NCBI RefSeq assembly: GCF_001613425.1
Contig: NZ_BDCI01000035.1
Coordinates: forward strand, 62,001 to 126,000
DNA: 64,000 nt
Origin: Nocardia vulneris
Lineage (GTDB): Bacteria > Actinomycetota > Actinomycetes > Mycobacteriales > Mycobacteriaceae
Direction: 5' to 3'
Shown here: in pieces, positions 8,639-15,981 of the stretch
How the letters are laid out: each line of letters begins with the position of its first letter
Position numbering within the stretch: the stretch's first letter is position 1
Translations under genes and position numbers: made by a program
Notes under the pieces: generated by a model
What the model was told of the DNA's origin: nothing
Databases searched by the model: none
The model's input: the letters and a program-made list of their open reading frames with translations, nothing else

Positions 8639-9514
8639 GTGAGCGTGGGCCAGCAGCAGTTCCTCGATGCTGAGATCTCGACCCGAATGCTGGTGGAGAG
8701 CCTGGTCCGCGAGGACGCGACCATCGACGCCGGCGAACTCTACGACGTCGCCAACGCGCTGGAAATGAGCGATCAACAGGTCCGGCTCTGCCTCAAACGA
8801 CTCGTAGCCGAGGGCCGCTTCGTCCAGGAAGGTCGCGGCCGCAAAGCCGTACTGCGCGCAACCGACCTGACCCGCAACAGCCTCGAACCCGACCTCGAGT
8901 TCATGCGCTACATGTATGCCCAAGATCGTGGCGAGGCGTCCTGGGACGGCCGCTGGCGTCTCGTCGCGTTCGGTGTTCCCGAATCCGCACGGCACGCACG
9001 AGATGCCATGCGCGACACCATCGTCCGACTCGGTGGCGCACCGATTCAGGGTGGCCTGTACGTCTCGGCGAACCCTTGGGAGGACCGAATCCGTTCCGCG
9101 GCAGCGCAGCTGGGTGTCCTCGACCAGATCACCACTTTCACCAGTAGCGATCTGACGCTCGGTCGTCACCTCGCCCCGCGCGACATCGCCGAGCAGCTGT
9201 GGCCGCTCGACCGCATCGCCGCCGGCCACCGGCGGCTACTCGACGCCGCGGAACACTACCTGGGCGAACTGCGAACCGCCTCCCGCATTCGGCATCTGAC
9301 GATCGCAGTCGCGCTGGCTGCGGAATTCACGCACGCGATGGAGCCGGATCCGCTGCTGCCACCGCAACTACTCCCCCAGCCGTGGATCGGCGCCGCCGCG
9401 CGTGCGGCGGTAGCCGCGTGCTGGGCGGAGCTTCGCAAATCCGATCCCGCGCAACCAGTTCGACTGTTCCGCTGGTACACGAATATCACCGGCGCGGCCG
9501 CCGACCTGTCGTAG
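8639..9514 (+). CDS. PaaX-family transcriptional regulator
   Basis: 291-residue GntR-like regulator of the PaaX type, the family that represses phenylacetate catabolism in response to phenylacetyl-CoA. The N-terminal winged helix is at about 10-80 (TRMLVESLVREDATIDAGEL, MSDQQVRLCLKRLVAEGRF). The PaaX central domain follows with SWDGRWRLVAFGVPES at about 100-115 and GGLYVSANPWEDRI, and a helical C-terminal domain carries FTHAMEPDPLLPPQLLP. The GTG start at 8639 has a good GGAGCGA site. No phenylacetate genes are nearby, so the target pathway is unknown. The repeat at 8561-8608 is the best operator candidate. Confidence 0.85.
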   Translation: MSVGQQQFLDAEISTRMLVESLVREDATIDAGELYDVANALEMSDQQVRLCLKRLVAEGRFVQEGRGRKAVLRATDLTRNSLEPDLEFMRYMYAQDRGEASWDGRWRLVAFGVPESARHARDAMRDTIVRLGGAPIQGGLYVSANPWEDRIRSAAAQLGVLDQITTFTSSDLTLGRHLAPRDIAEQLWPLDRIAAGHRRLLDAAEHYLGELRTASRIRHLTIAVALAAEFTHAMEPDPLLPPQLLPQPWIGAAARAAVAACWAELRKSDPAQPVRLFRWYTNITGAAADLS

Positions 9515-9524
9515 TCCCGACCCG

Positions 9525-9574
9525 GCGCCACGGACCTCGGCGCCACGTTCGATGCGGCGACACCGCCGTGGCGC
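9525..9574. terminator. Weak bidirectional terminator candidate
   Basis: gcgccacgg (9525-9533) and ccgtggcgc (9566-9574) are perfect 9-base complements enclosing 32 bases with further self-complementarity, just past the PaaX-type stop and between convergent genes. The long loop makes this a weak call. I see nothing else in 9515-9762. Confidence 0.35.
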
Positions 9575-9762
9575 ACCTGAATCCCTCCGGATGATCCGGC
9601 CCGCGCATTCTCGGCAATATGGCGCAGGTGACACCGGACGGTTCTTCGAGATGCTGGATGTCGCGTTGGCGCAAGGCATGCGCACCGATCTATCTGGTCA
9701 GCGAGAACCGATCGAATAGATGCGAAGTGGCAGGTAGCGGACCCGCCGCTCGACGAAGGCAC

Positions 9763-10830
9763 TCAGCGGACCGGTTGCCGTTCCGCGTACTCGCGCAATG
9801 CATCCAGGTAGCCGGGTGCGTAGAGCGAACGTGGTGCGAACAGCGCCACCACGGTCGCACGCCAGTCCGGGTCGTTGCCGAAGCGGGACTCGACGATGCT
9901 GTGCGAAGCGTTCGAGTAGCGCTGCACCGTGAGCTGTTGCGGCGGAATGATTTCGCGGTAAACACGTTCGGTCTCGTCGACGTCGACGTTGAGATCGTCC
10001 GCACCCAGTATCAGCAGCACCGGGACCTCGACGTCTGCCAGGACCGCGGTCACATCGGCCCGATAGTTCCGCAGCACGAAGTTCCAGCGGTCCTCGGACA
10101 TCGGCTCCGAGTCGGTCTGGACTGCAAGATATTCCTGATAGGTAGCGTGCTCGCGGAGCAACCGCACTCCGACGTTGCGACGATCGAGAGCGGCATCGAT
10201 CTCGGCCTGGGAAGCGCCCCGATACCGCAGCTCGGCGACCAGGTTGTATTCGCCCTGCCGCAACCAATTCACCGCTGCGCCAACGAGAATCACGAACTGT
10301 AGCTCGGAATGCCGCGCCGCCACCTCGGGTACGACCCACCCACCCTGACTGATCCCCCACATGCCGATCCTGCGGGGATCGATATCACCACGCCGGCGCG
10401 CCCACGCGATCGCCGCTTCGGCCTCGGCAGCGCGGTCGTGCATGCTCTGGTCGAGCCAATTCCCCTGCGCCCCATCGATGCCCGGTTTGTTCCAGGACAG
10501 CGACGCGTATCCGGCCTTGGCGAACGACTCCCAGATCGGTTCGTAGAACGAGTCACGGCTGGCATCGGCGGGCCCGTCCCCGTGCACGAACACGACAAGG
10601 CCGAAAGGCCCTTTCCCGCGCCCGGGCATCGCCAAGGTCGCGCGTAAAGGCTGCGTCGACCCCGGAATCGTCAATTCCTCCTGCCGAATGTCGAAGTCGT
10701 TCGCATAGATCACCCACGCCCCCGCACCCACCACCAGCGCCACCACGCACCCGGCCGCGATCAACGTGCGACGCCACCACCGTCGGGCCCGCTTCTCCGG
10801 AGCCGACGACGTGCCATACGATCGATTCAC
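9763..10830 (-). CDS. Membrane-anchored alpha/beta hydrolase
   Basis: From GTG 10830 the product is 355 residues with one N-terminal membrane anchor (about 18-38, TLIAAGCVVALVVGAGAWVI) and a dienelactone-hydrolase/prolyl-oligopeptidase-type alpha/beta fold outside. The oxyanion region is VVFVHGDGPADASRDSF, the nucleophile elbow GISQGG, the acid probably in ILGADDLNVDVDE and the catalytic His in NASHSIVESR. The frame is open further upstream, but that part reads across the divergent promoter and looks noncoding. Substrate unknown. It converges with the PaaX-type gene. Confidence 0.82.
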   Translation of the reverse strand: MNRSYGTSSAPEKRARRWWRRTLIAAGCVVALVVGAGAWVIYANDFDIRQEELTIPGSTQPLRATLAMPGRGKGPFGLVVFVHGDGPADASRDSFYEPIWESFAKAGYASLSWNKPGIDGAQGNWLDQSMHDRAAEAEAAIAWARRRGDIDPRRIGMWGISQGGWVVPEVAARHSELQFVILVGAAVNWLRQGEYNLVAELRYRGASQAEIDAALDRRNVGVRLLREHATYQEYLAVQTDSEPMSEDRWNFVLRNYRADVTAVLADVEVPVLLILGADDLNVDVDETERVYREIIPPQQLTVQRYSNASHSIVESRFGNDPDWRATVVALFAPRSLYAPGYLDALREYAERQPVR

Positions 10831-10862
10831 ATAACTAACGTAGCAGATACGATCGTTATAAT
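10816..10862. promoter_or_regulatory. Divergent promoter with two ATACGATCG copies and TATAAT
   Basis: ATACGATCG occurs at 10816-10824 and 10847-10855, 31 bases apart, flanking the start codon of the hydrolase (10830). A consensus -10 hexamer TATAAT at 10857-10862 points right and would place a start site about three bases before the ATG at 10873. The repeat spacing resembles that upstream of the PaaX-type gene, but the sequences share only ATACG-type cores. Confidence 0.45.
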
Positions 10863-10872
10863 TCCGATAGTC

Positions 10873-11007
10873 ATGCGCCTCAGCGCCCGCCTTCAGGAGT
10901 TCGATCAGCTCGCAGCCGGCAGCGTTTACAGCTACACGGACGGGCAGACGTACGACCACACCCCCGGGCAGTCACACATGGCACTCAGCGCTTGTGCAGA
11001 GCACTGA
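10873..11007 (+). CDS. Possible leaderless small protein, 44 residues
   Basis: Short frame MRLSARLQEFDQLAAGSVYS followed by YTDGQTYDHTPGQSHM and a CAEH end. It starts about ten bases after a consensus TATAAT, which would give a leaderless transcript, a common arrangement in actinobacteria. No ribosome site is needed or seen, and I recognise no family. It could instead be chance, because the following sequence is repetitive. Confidence 0.3.
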   Translation: MRLSARLQEFDQLAAGSVYSYTDGQTYDHTPGQSHMALSACAEH

Positions 11008-11039
11008 CGTCCGGCCGGGCGGTGGCGTCGGTGTCGCTC

Positions 11040-11082
11040 GGCACGCGGCACGCGGCACGCGGCACGCGGCGCGTGGCGCGTG
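11040..11082. repeat. Heptamer tandem repeat
   Basis: GCACGCG is repeated four times and followed by two GCGCGTG units at about 11041-11082. It is flanked by the direct repeat cactgacgtccg at about 11002 and 11090. The region 11008-11300 otherwise shows no gene that I can support; frames across it are G+C artefacts. Confidence 0.7.
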
Positions 11083-11300
11083 GTCGGCGCACTGACGTCC
11101 GAGGGGGTGCCGTCAATGTCCCTGGCACGCGATGCGCGGAGGCACGGATCTTGGTGCTTAGTGCCCGGTGCCCGGTGCAATATGCGTGTTCGATATATGA
11201 CGGAGCGGATACTCGCAGCATTCTGTGCTCAGATCGGGAACCCGCGAGACGGATCGAGATCCGCCGATGGGGTGGGCTCCGCTCCATGCTCGCGCCGAAA

Positions 11301-12284
11301 TCATGCGGCGCACTTGGCATTCGGGGGTGGGGCGGGGGCGGTGACCATGTTGTGGGCGACGTCGATGAGGTAGTCGCGGTCGGGGCCGTCGGACGGTTCG
11401 GTGCCGAGGAGGAGGCGTTCTACTACGCAGCCGCCCTCGAAGAAGGCGGGGCCGACGCTGTGATCGCCGGGGACGACGGTGCCGTTCAGGTCGCGGCCGG
11501 TGACGACGGTGTACATCGAGACGGGTTTGCCTGCGGCGAGCAGTCCGGCGCGCATTTCCAGAGAGGTCGGGTAGGGCACCACATCGTCGGCGGTGCCGTG
11601 GACCAGGAAGGTGCGGCGCACGTCCAACCGGTCGGCCAGCAGCGCGGGGGAACGCTCGATGTAGGCCTGCGGGCAGACGAGCGGTGTGCAACCGCCCGCG
11701 TCGCGTTCGATCTGTCCGGGCAGTGCTGGGTCGACCTTGCCCGCGGCCAGCCACATCGTGAAATCGTCTGCGGGACCGTAATTGTCGACCCAGTAATCGA
11801 ACAGCCCGCGCGGCCCGTGCATCGCCGCGAGGCCGCTCATGATGCCACCCTGGCTCCAGCCCCACAGCACGGTGCGCTCGATGGTCGGATGCTCGCTGCG
11901 ATACCACTGCGTCGCCGCCACGATATCGTGCTGTCCCGCCCACAGATTCCATTCGCCGGTCCGCCACACACTGTCCGCCGACCGCAGATCCATCGACAGC
12001 ACCGGCGTCCCGGTCCGCCGCGAAATCGACATCAGATACCCGGCATAGTCAGCCGACGACCCGTCGTGACCATGCACCGCGACAACAAGTTTCGCCGGCG
12101 CCGCCGTCCCGCACCCCGACGGCTCGTACACCCGCCCCGTCGCCTCCTCCCCATCCACGGTCAACGTCACCGCCCGCACCCCCACCTGCGCCACACACTC
12201 CGGCTCCGCCACCCCCACCGGCGCACCCGCCACCAACGCACCCCACAGCACACCCACCGCCACCAGTACTTTCCCGCGCCTCAT
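11301..12284 (-). CDS. Secreted alpha/beta hydrolase (esterase-like), paralogue 1
   Basis: 327-residue product from ATG 12284 with a cleavable signal peptide (MRRGKVLVAVGVLWGALVAG, cut near VAEPEC). The mature part is an alpha/beta hydrolase: KLVVAVHGHDGSSADY around the oxyanion hole, GWSQGG with the nucleophile serine, HGTADDVVPY with the acid, and a late PGDHSVGP histidine. Paired cysteines (near the N-terminus, GGCTPLVCP, GGCVVER, AKCAA) suggest disulfides outside the cell. It is clearly homologous to the gene at 17167-18162, sharing the order of these blocks and a GLFDYWV segment. Substrate unknown; the PHB-depolymerase/feruloyl-esterase-like group is the nearest guess. Confidence 0.85.
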   Translation of the reverse strand: MRRGKVLVAVGVLWGALVAGAPVGVAEPECVAQVGVRAVTLTVDGEEATGRVYEPSGCGTAAPAKLVVAVHGHDGSSADYAGYLMSISRRTGTPVLSMDLRSADSVWRTGEWNLWAGQHDIVAATQWYRSEHPTIERTVLWGWSQGGIMSGLAAMHGPRGLFDYWVDNYGPADDFTMWLAAGKVDPALPGQIERDAGGCTPLVCPQAYIERSPALLADRLDVRRTFLVHGTADDVVPYPTSLEMRAGLLAAGKPVSMYTVVTGRDLNGTVVPGDHSVGPAFFEGGCVVERLLLGTEPSDGPDRDYLIDVAHNMVTAPAPPPNAKCAA

Positions 12285-12417
12285 CCTCGAATGATGGCAC
12301 GGCGCCCGCCCGCCCCTGACCGCCGACACGTGGCGCAACCTTTCTGCTCCGGAACACGTCCGCCCACGTCCAACGCACGGTTTCGCTTCTCAGTGACGCG
12401 AACCCCGGGGTCCGGCA

Positions 12418-12560
12418 CATTGTCGGTCCGGGGCGTCATCGGCCGAAACACCGCTGGCCCGAGGCATTGTCGGTTCAAGACATCACCAACCCGAAGCATC
12501 GGCCAGGCCCGGACATCGTCGGCCGAGGGCGGTTGATCCGAGGCATCGTTGATCCGGGTC
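12418..12560. repeat. Degenerate array of CATCGTCGG-type units
   Basis: Seven units starting with CAT at 12418, 12437, 12465, 12481, 12497, 12514 and 12544 follow a loose consensus CATYGTCGGYCCGRGG. Spacings are 19, 28, 16, 16, 17 and 30 bases. Irregular spacing and no flanking cas-like genes exclude CRISPR. It lies in a 920-base gap (12285-13204) in which I find no supported gene. Confidence 0.5.
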
Positions 12561-12784
12561 GTTGCGTTTGGGCTTGTTGGCTGGCTTCCGAAGTTTGCCA
12601 GCTCAGTTCGGTGTGCCTGCCGCTGGCGTTACATGGATAGTGCTGAGCACGTCGGGTGCCGTACCCGGCTGTAGGCGCACGTCAGTCGCGCGGTGTCTCG
12701 TCCCGGCGTGGTCATCTGCCTGTGGTGCCGTTCTCGAGCGCTTCCTTTCGGGGGCGGGTGAATGGTGTGCGGGCGCTTTGGGAT

Positions 12785-12856
12785 CTGCACCAGTTCTCGG
12801 GACTTGCACTGGTTTTGGGCGGCCAGAAAGGGTGTTGATCCCGAGAAGTGGTGCAG
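12785..12856. repeat. Large intergenic hairpin with 18-base arms
   Basis: ctgcaccagttctcggga (12785-12802) pairs with 12839-12856 with one mismatch; the loop is 36 bases. It is not next to a stop codon, so it is unlikely to be a simple terminator. Length and loop resemble the family B elements but the sequence differs. Confidence 0.6.
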
Positions 12857-12974
12857 CTGTGCGGTTTCCGCGTGTCGACACGCACCAAGCTGTCGCTTGG
12901 TCCACGGCAAACTGGGGTTTCCGACATGGTCGGCTGCGCGCGCCGGTCCGTCCGGGTGCTCCACAGAGCTTCCC

Positions 12975-13010
12975 TACGGTTCACAGCAGCTACAACCCCT
13001 GTGAACCGTA
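12975..13010. repeat. Perfect 12-base inverted repeat
   Basis: tacggttcacag (12975-12986) and ctgtgaaccgta (12999-13010) are exact complements around a 12-base loop, and a further ctgtgaacc follows at about 13019. It is roughly 195 bases beyond the SDR stop, so it is a distant terminator candidate or part of the repeat cluster. Confidence 0.55.
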
Positions 13011-13076
13011 TCGAAACCCTGTGAACCCCCACCTATCTGTCGCTTGGTACAGACCACCCGCCCCGCCCTCTCCCCC

Positions 13077-13120
13077 AAGCCGCTCGAGACCGGACCCAAA
13101 GCCGCTCGAGACCGGACCCA
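13077..13120. repeat. Exact 22-base tandem duplication
   Basis: Bases 13077-13098 and 13099-13120 are identical (unit aagccgctcgagaccggacc plus ca). It is noncoding and about 85 bases downstream of the SDR gene. Confidence 0.75.
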
Positions 13121-13204
13121 TCGGCAGGCGGCTCGATCCCCACGCCCGCCATCGGCTGAGCAAAGCCGTGGCCTGAACCGAGGCGGGCCAAGACAATCAG
13201 TGCA

Positions 13205-14017
13205 CTATGACGCCGCGACCACGGCCCCGGAAGACCGCGCCGAGATCATTCCACTCAGCAGGACGGCAGTTTTCCGGGTGGTGAAACGGGGCAGTTGCGC
13301 CACGAGCACGTTCAGGCGGCCCGACTGGATGCTCGGTCGCCGGCCGCGGTCGAGGGTGCGCATCGCTGTCGCGACGACTTGTTCGGGGGTCTGGTAGGTG
13401 CCCCGGTGTTCTCCGCTGCGCAGGTCATCGAAGAACTCGGTGCGGGTCAGGCCCGGGGCGAGTGACAGCACCCGCAGGCCGGTGCCGCGCGACTCGTACC
13501 ACAGCGCCTCGGTGAAGCTGAGGACGAAGGCTTTGCAGGCGGCGTAGACCGCCATCGCGGGCATCGGCGTGTAGGCCGTCATGCTCGCGACGTTCACGAG
13601 AACACCCCGGCCGGAGGCGCGGAGCGGTTCGATGAACGCGCGGGTGAGGTCGACGAGGTTGGCGACGTCGACGTTGATTTCGTCCGTGAGGCGGTCCGGG
13701 TCCTCTTCGTGGAAGGCGCCGTCGGTACCGAAACCGGCGCTGTTCACCAGGCCGTCGACGGCGATGTTCCGTCGGGCCAGGTCAGCGGCCAGCCGCCGGC
13801 CCGCGCCCGGCTCGCTCAGGTCGAGGGCGACCGCAGTGGCGCGCACGCCGCGCTGCGTCCGCAGTTCTGCGGCGAGTACCTCCAGACGGTCCTGCCGCCG
13901 CGCGACGAGGACGACGTCGGAGCCGCGGCGGGCGAGTTCGCGGGCGAAAGCAGCACCGATGCCGGAACTGGCGCCGGTGACGACCGTGGTCTGGCCGGAA
14001 AAGTTGATCGGAGTCAT
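13205..14017 (-). CDS. Short-chain dehydrogenase/reductase
   Basis: 270-residue classical SDR using NAD(P). It has the nucleotide motif TGASSGIG (about 14-21), an LDLSEPG acidic turn, NSAGFG in place of NNAG, VASMTAYTP with the catalytic serine, and YAACK with catalytic Tyr and Lys. Arg-Arg after the second strand (VARRQDR) suggests NADPH. ATG 14017 fits the Rossmann start. It is transcribed away from the TetR gene at 14089, with a palindrome between them, so it is the likely target of that regulator. Substrate unknown. Confidence 0.9.
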   Translation of the reverse strand: MTPINFSGQTTVVTGASSGIGAAFARELARRGSDVVLVARRQDRLEVLAAELRTQRGVRATAVALDLSEPGAGRRLAADLARRNIAVDGLVNSAGFGTDGAFHEEDPDRLTDEINVDVANLVDLTRAFIEPLRASGRGVLVNVASMTAYTPMPAMAVYAACKAFVLSFTEALWYESRGTGLRVLSLAPGLTRTEFFDDLRSGEHRGTYQTPEQVVATAMRTLDRGRRPSIQSGRLNVLVAQLPRFTTRKTAVLLSGMISARSSGAVVAAS

Positions 14018-14037
14018 AGCTGCACCATATGCATTAT

Positions 14038-14052
14038 TTGCACTCAGTGCAA
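14038..14052. promoter_or_regulatory. Candidate TetR operator
   Basis: TTGCACTCAGTGCAA is a perfect 15-base palindrome centred between the divergent SDR and TetR genes, and a further half-site ACTGCACT follows at about 14056. Position implies control of both genes. Confidence 0.6.
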
Positions 14053-14088
14053 TACACTGCACTCGACGAAGATAAGTAGACTGGGTGC

Positions 14089-14676
14089 ATGGCCGACTCC
14101 CCTACGCTCCGCGAACGCGCGCGCCGCGCGGCTCGAGCCGAAATCACCGCCACAGCAGTACGGCTCTTCGCGGAGAACGGCTTCGAGGCGACGACGATCG
14201 ACCAGATCACCACCGCGGTCGGCATCTCCCGCCGGTCCTTCTTCCACTACTTCGGCAGCAAGGAGGACGTCGTCCTGGGCGACACCGACGCGCTGGGAGA
14301 GTCGGTGCGGGCGGCGCTGGCAGCCCGCCCGGGCGACGAGTCGGCCTGGACCGCCATCCGAAAAGCCTTCCTGGTGCTCCAGCAGTCGGAGGGCACCCAG
14401 GAGGAGCAGCTCACCCTCGCCCGCATCCACCACGAGGCGCCCTCCTTGCGCGCCCGGCACCTGGAGAAGCAGCTGCGCTGGCAGGAACTGCTCGCCCCCG
14501 AGGTGCAGCGCCGCCTCGGCCTGCCTGCCTCCCCGGCCCCCGACCCTCGGGCACTCGCGTTCGTCGCCGCCGCGCTGGCCTGCCTCGATGCCGCCGTCGA
14601 CGCGTGGTACCGCTCCGGCGGGGCCGACGACCCCGAACACCTCTTCGAGGATGCGGTCGCCACCATCCGCCGCTAG
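14089..14676 (+). CDS. TetR/AcrR-family regulator
   Basis: 195 residues. The N-terminal helix-turn-helix (about 12-60) reads AVRLFAENGFEATTIDQITT, then VGISRRSFFHYFGSKEDVVL, the standard TetR recognition helix and YF-x-SKE turn. The rest is a helical ligand domain that I cannot assign. It starts at ATG 14089, close to the palindrome TTGCACTCAGTGCAA. It probably represses itself and the divergent SDR gene. Confidence 0.9.
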   Translation: MADSPTLRERARRAARAEITATAVRLFAENGFEATTIDQITTAVGISRRSFFHYFGSKEDVVLGDTDALGESVRAALAARPGDESAWTAIRKAFLVLQQSEGTQEEQLTLARIHHEAPSLRARHLEKQLRWQELLAPEVQRRLGLPASPAPDPRALAFVAAALACLDAAVDAWYRSGGADDPEHLFEDAVATIRR

Positions 14677-14743
14677 ATCGGCGCGCTCGCAACAACATTC
14701 GAAGGTGGACACCGGCTTTGCCCGACGAAGCCCGGCACGCTCC

Positions 14744-15300
14744 TCACACCGTCGCGACCTCCCCCGCGCGTAGAGCGACGAACACTCCGCCCGTGATCGC
14801 CGCGCCGCTCACGACGATCGCGAAGGCAGTTGTTCCGGCAGTCAAACCAATTGCGTCACTGAGGTATCCGGTGATGAGGGGGAGAACGGCCGCCGGGAGA
14901 TAGCCGCCGACGTTCTGGGCGGCGTTCGCTTCGGCGAGACGACCCGCGGGGACGCAGGCGCTGATTGCGGTAAGGCCGCCGAATTGTCCGAGCCCCTGAC
15001 CTGATCCGGCCAGCACCGCCGCTGCGGCGAACAACGGCAGCGACGACAGCACTACCGCGAGAACCAGGCACAGCATGCTCGCGGTGGTGGCCAGTGCGCC
15101 GCCGAGCAGCATCGTGCGTACCCGCAATCGCCGGGCGGCGAGCTGAATACCGGTGGCGCCCAGGAACATCGCGAAGGCCAGTCCGCCCGCGACCACTCCG
15201 CTCGCCGCACCGAGCAGGTCGGCGAGCAGGGACGGACCCAGCGACAGCGGTACGGCCTGGAACGGCGCAGCAAGGTACGCATCGCGGATCTCGACGCCCG
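14744..15300 (-). pseudogene. MFS transporter, C-terminal half only
   Basis: The readable part covers about the last five or six membrane helices of an MFS pump: PFQAVPLSLGPSLLADLLG, VVAGGLAFAMFLGATGIQLA, RRLRVRTMLLGGALATTASM, then GSGQGLGQFGGLTAISACVP and a helical end. No N-terminal half lies upstream. At about 15268 the sequence changes to something else: on the plus strand SKVRIADLDARFPGLLDLVR then AWTPVD and a stop at 15349 reads like the tail of a different gene. So two gene ends have been joined here by a deletion or insertion. An internal GTG at 15196 could still be translated but would give half a transporter. Confidence 0.7.
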
Positions 15301-15464
15301 CTTTCCCGGCCTGCTCGATCTGGTCCGCGCCTGGACACCCGTGGACTGACCGAACCCCTTGCCCCAGCGACTGTTCGGCCGCGGTCTGCTACCGTCCGGG
15401 TATTCGTTCCGAGTTCGGGCGCCGTATGCGTCGACCTGCCCGAACCTGTTCCGGGGAGTCGGCA

Positions 15465-15950
15465 GTGTCCTTCTTGAATCGCCTCGTGTCGAATGCGACC
15501 TTGATCAGCAAGCTGATGGACAATGCGCCGCGATGGCAGGCGCAGTTGCTGGCCAAGAAGAACGACCTGCGCGGCGGCTCCTTCCGCGACGCGAGCATGG
15601 GCATCTGCGCACTGGTGGCCGCCGCCGACGGCACCATCGACCAGACCGAGCGGCGGAAGGTGGCCGACTTCATCGCCGCCGATCAGGTGCTGAAGAACTT
15701 CCCCATCGACGACCTGCGCGCCCGGTTCGAGGACAACTGCAACCGCCTGACCAGCGATCCCGCGTTCGGTCGCGCGTACGTGCTGCAGCAGATCGGCAAG
15801 GCGGCGGGTAAACCGGCCGAGGCGAGCGCCGTGATCCAGATCGGCATCATGGTCGGCAACGCCGACGGCAGCTTCGATCAGGCCGAGCTCGCCGCCGTCC
15901 GCGACGCCTGTCAGACGCTGCAGTTGAACCCGCGCGACTTCGGACTCTGA
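15465..15950 (+). CDS. TerB-family tellurite resistance protein
   Basis: 161-residue soluble helical protein of the TerB/TerB-like fold. Family features are GGSFRDASMGICALVAAADG then IDQTERRKVADFI, and the paired acidic helix IQIGIMVGNADGSFDQAE, the two metal-binding acidic segments typical of TerB. The start is GTG 15465, giving MSFLNRLVSN. It stands alone without terC, terD or terZ genes, so real tellurite resistance is not implied; TerB proteins are often stress or membrane-complex components. Confidence 0.85.
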   Translation: MSFLNRLVSNATLISKLMDNAPRWQAQLLAKKNDLRGGSFRDASMGICALVAAADGTIDQTERRKVADFIAADQVLKNFPIDDLRARFEDNCNRLTSDPAFGRAYVLQQIGKAAGKPAEASAVIQIGIMVGNADGSFDQAELAAVRDACQTLQLNPRDFGL

Positions 15951-15981
15951 TCGGTCACCGGCGAACGCTAGGCTTTCGCCT

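Noticed and set aside
12418..12560. Possible CRISPR array
   Set aside because: Unit spacing varies from 16 to 30 bases, the units are degenerate, and no cas genes are present.
12562..13176. 204-codon plus-strand frame in the repeat cluster
   Set aside because: It covers the large hairpin, the 12-base inverted repeat and the 22-base duplication. No recognisable domain and no ribosome site; codon use does not look like the neighbours.
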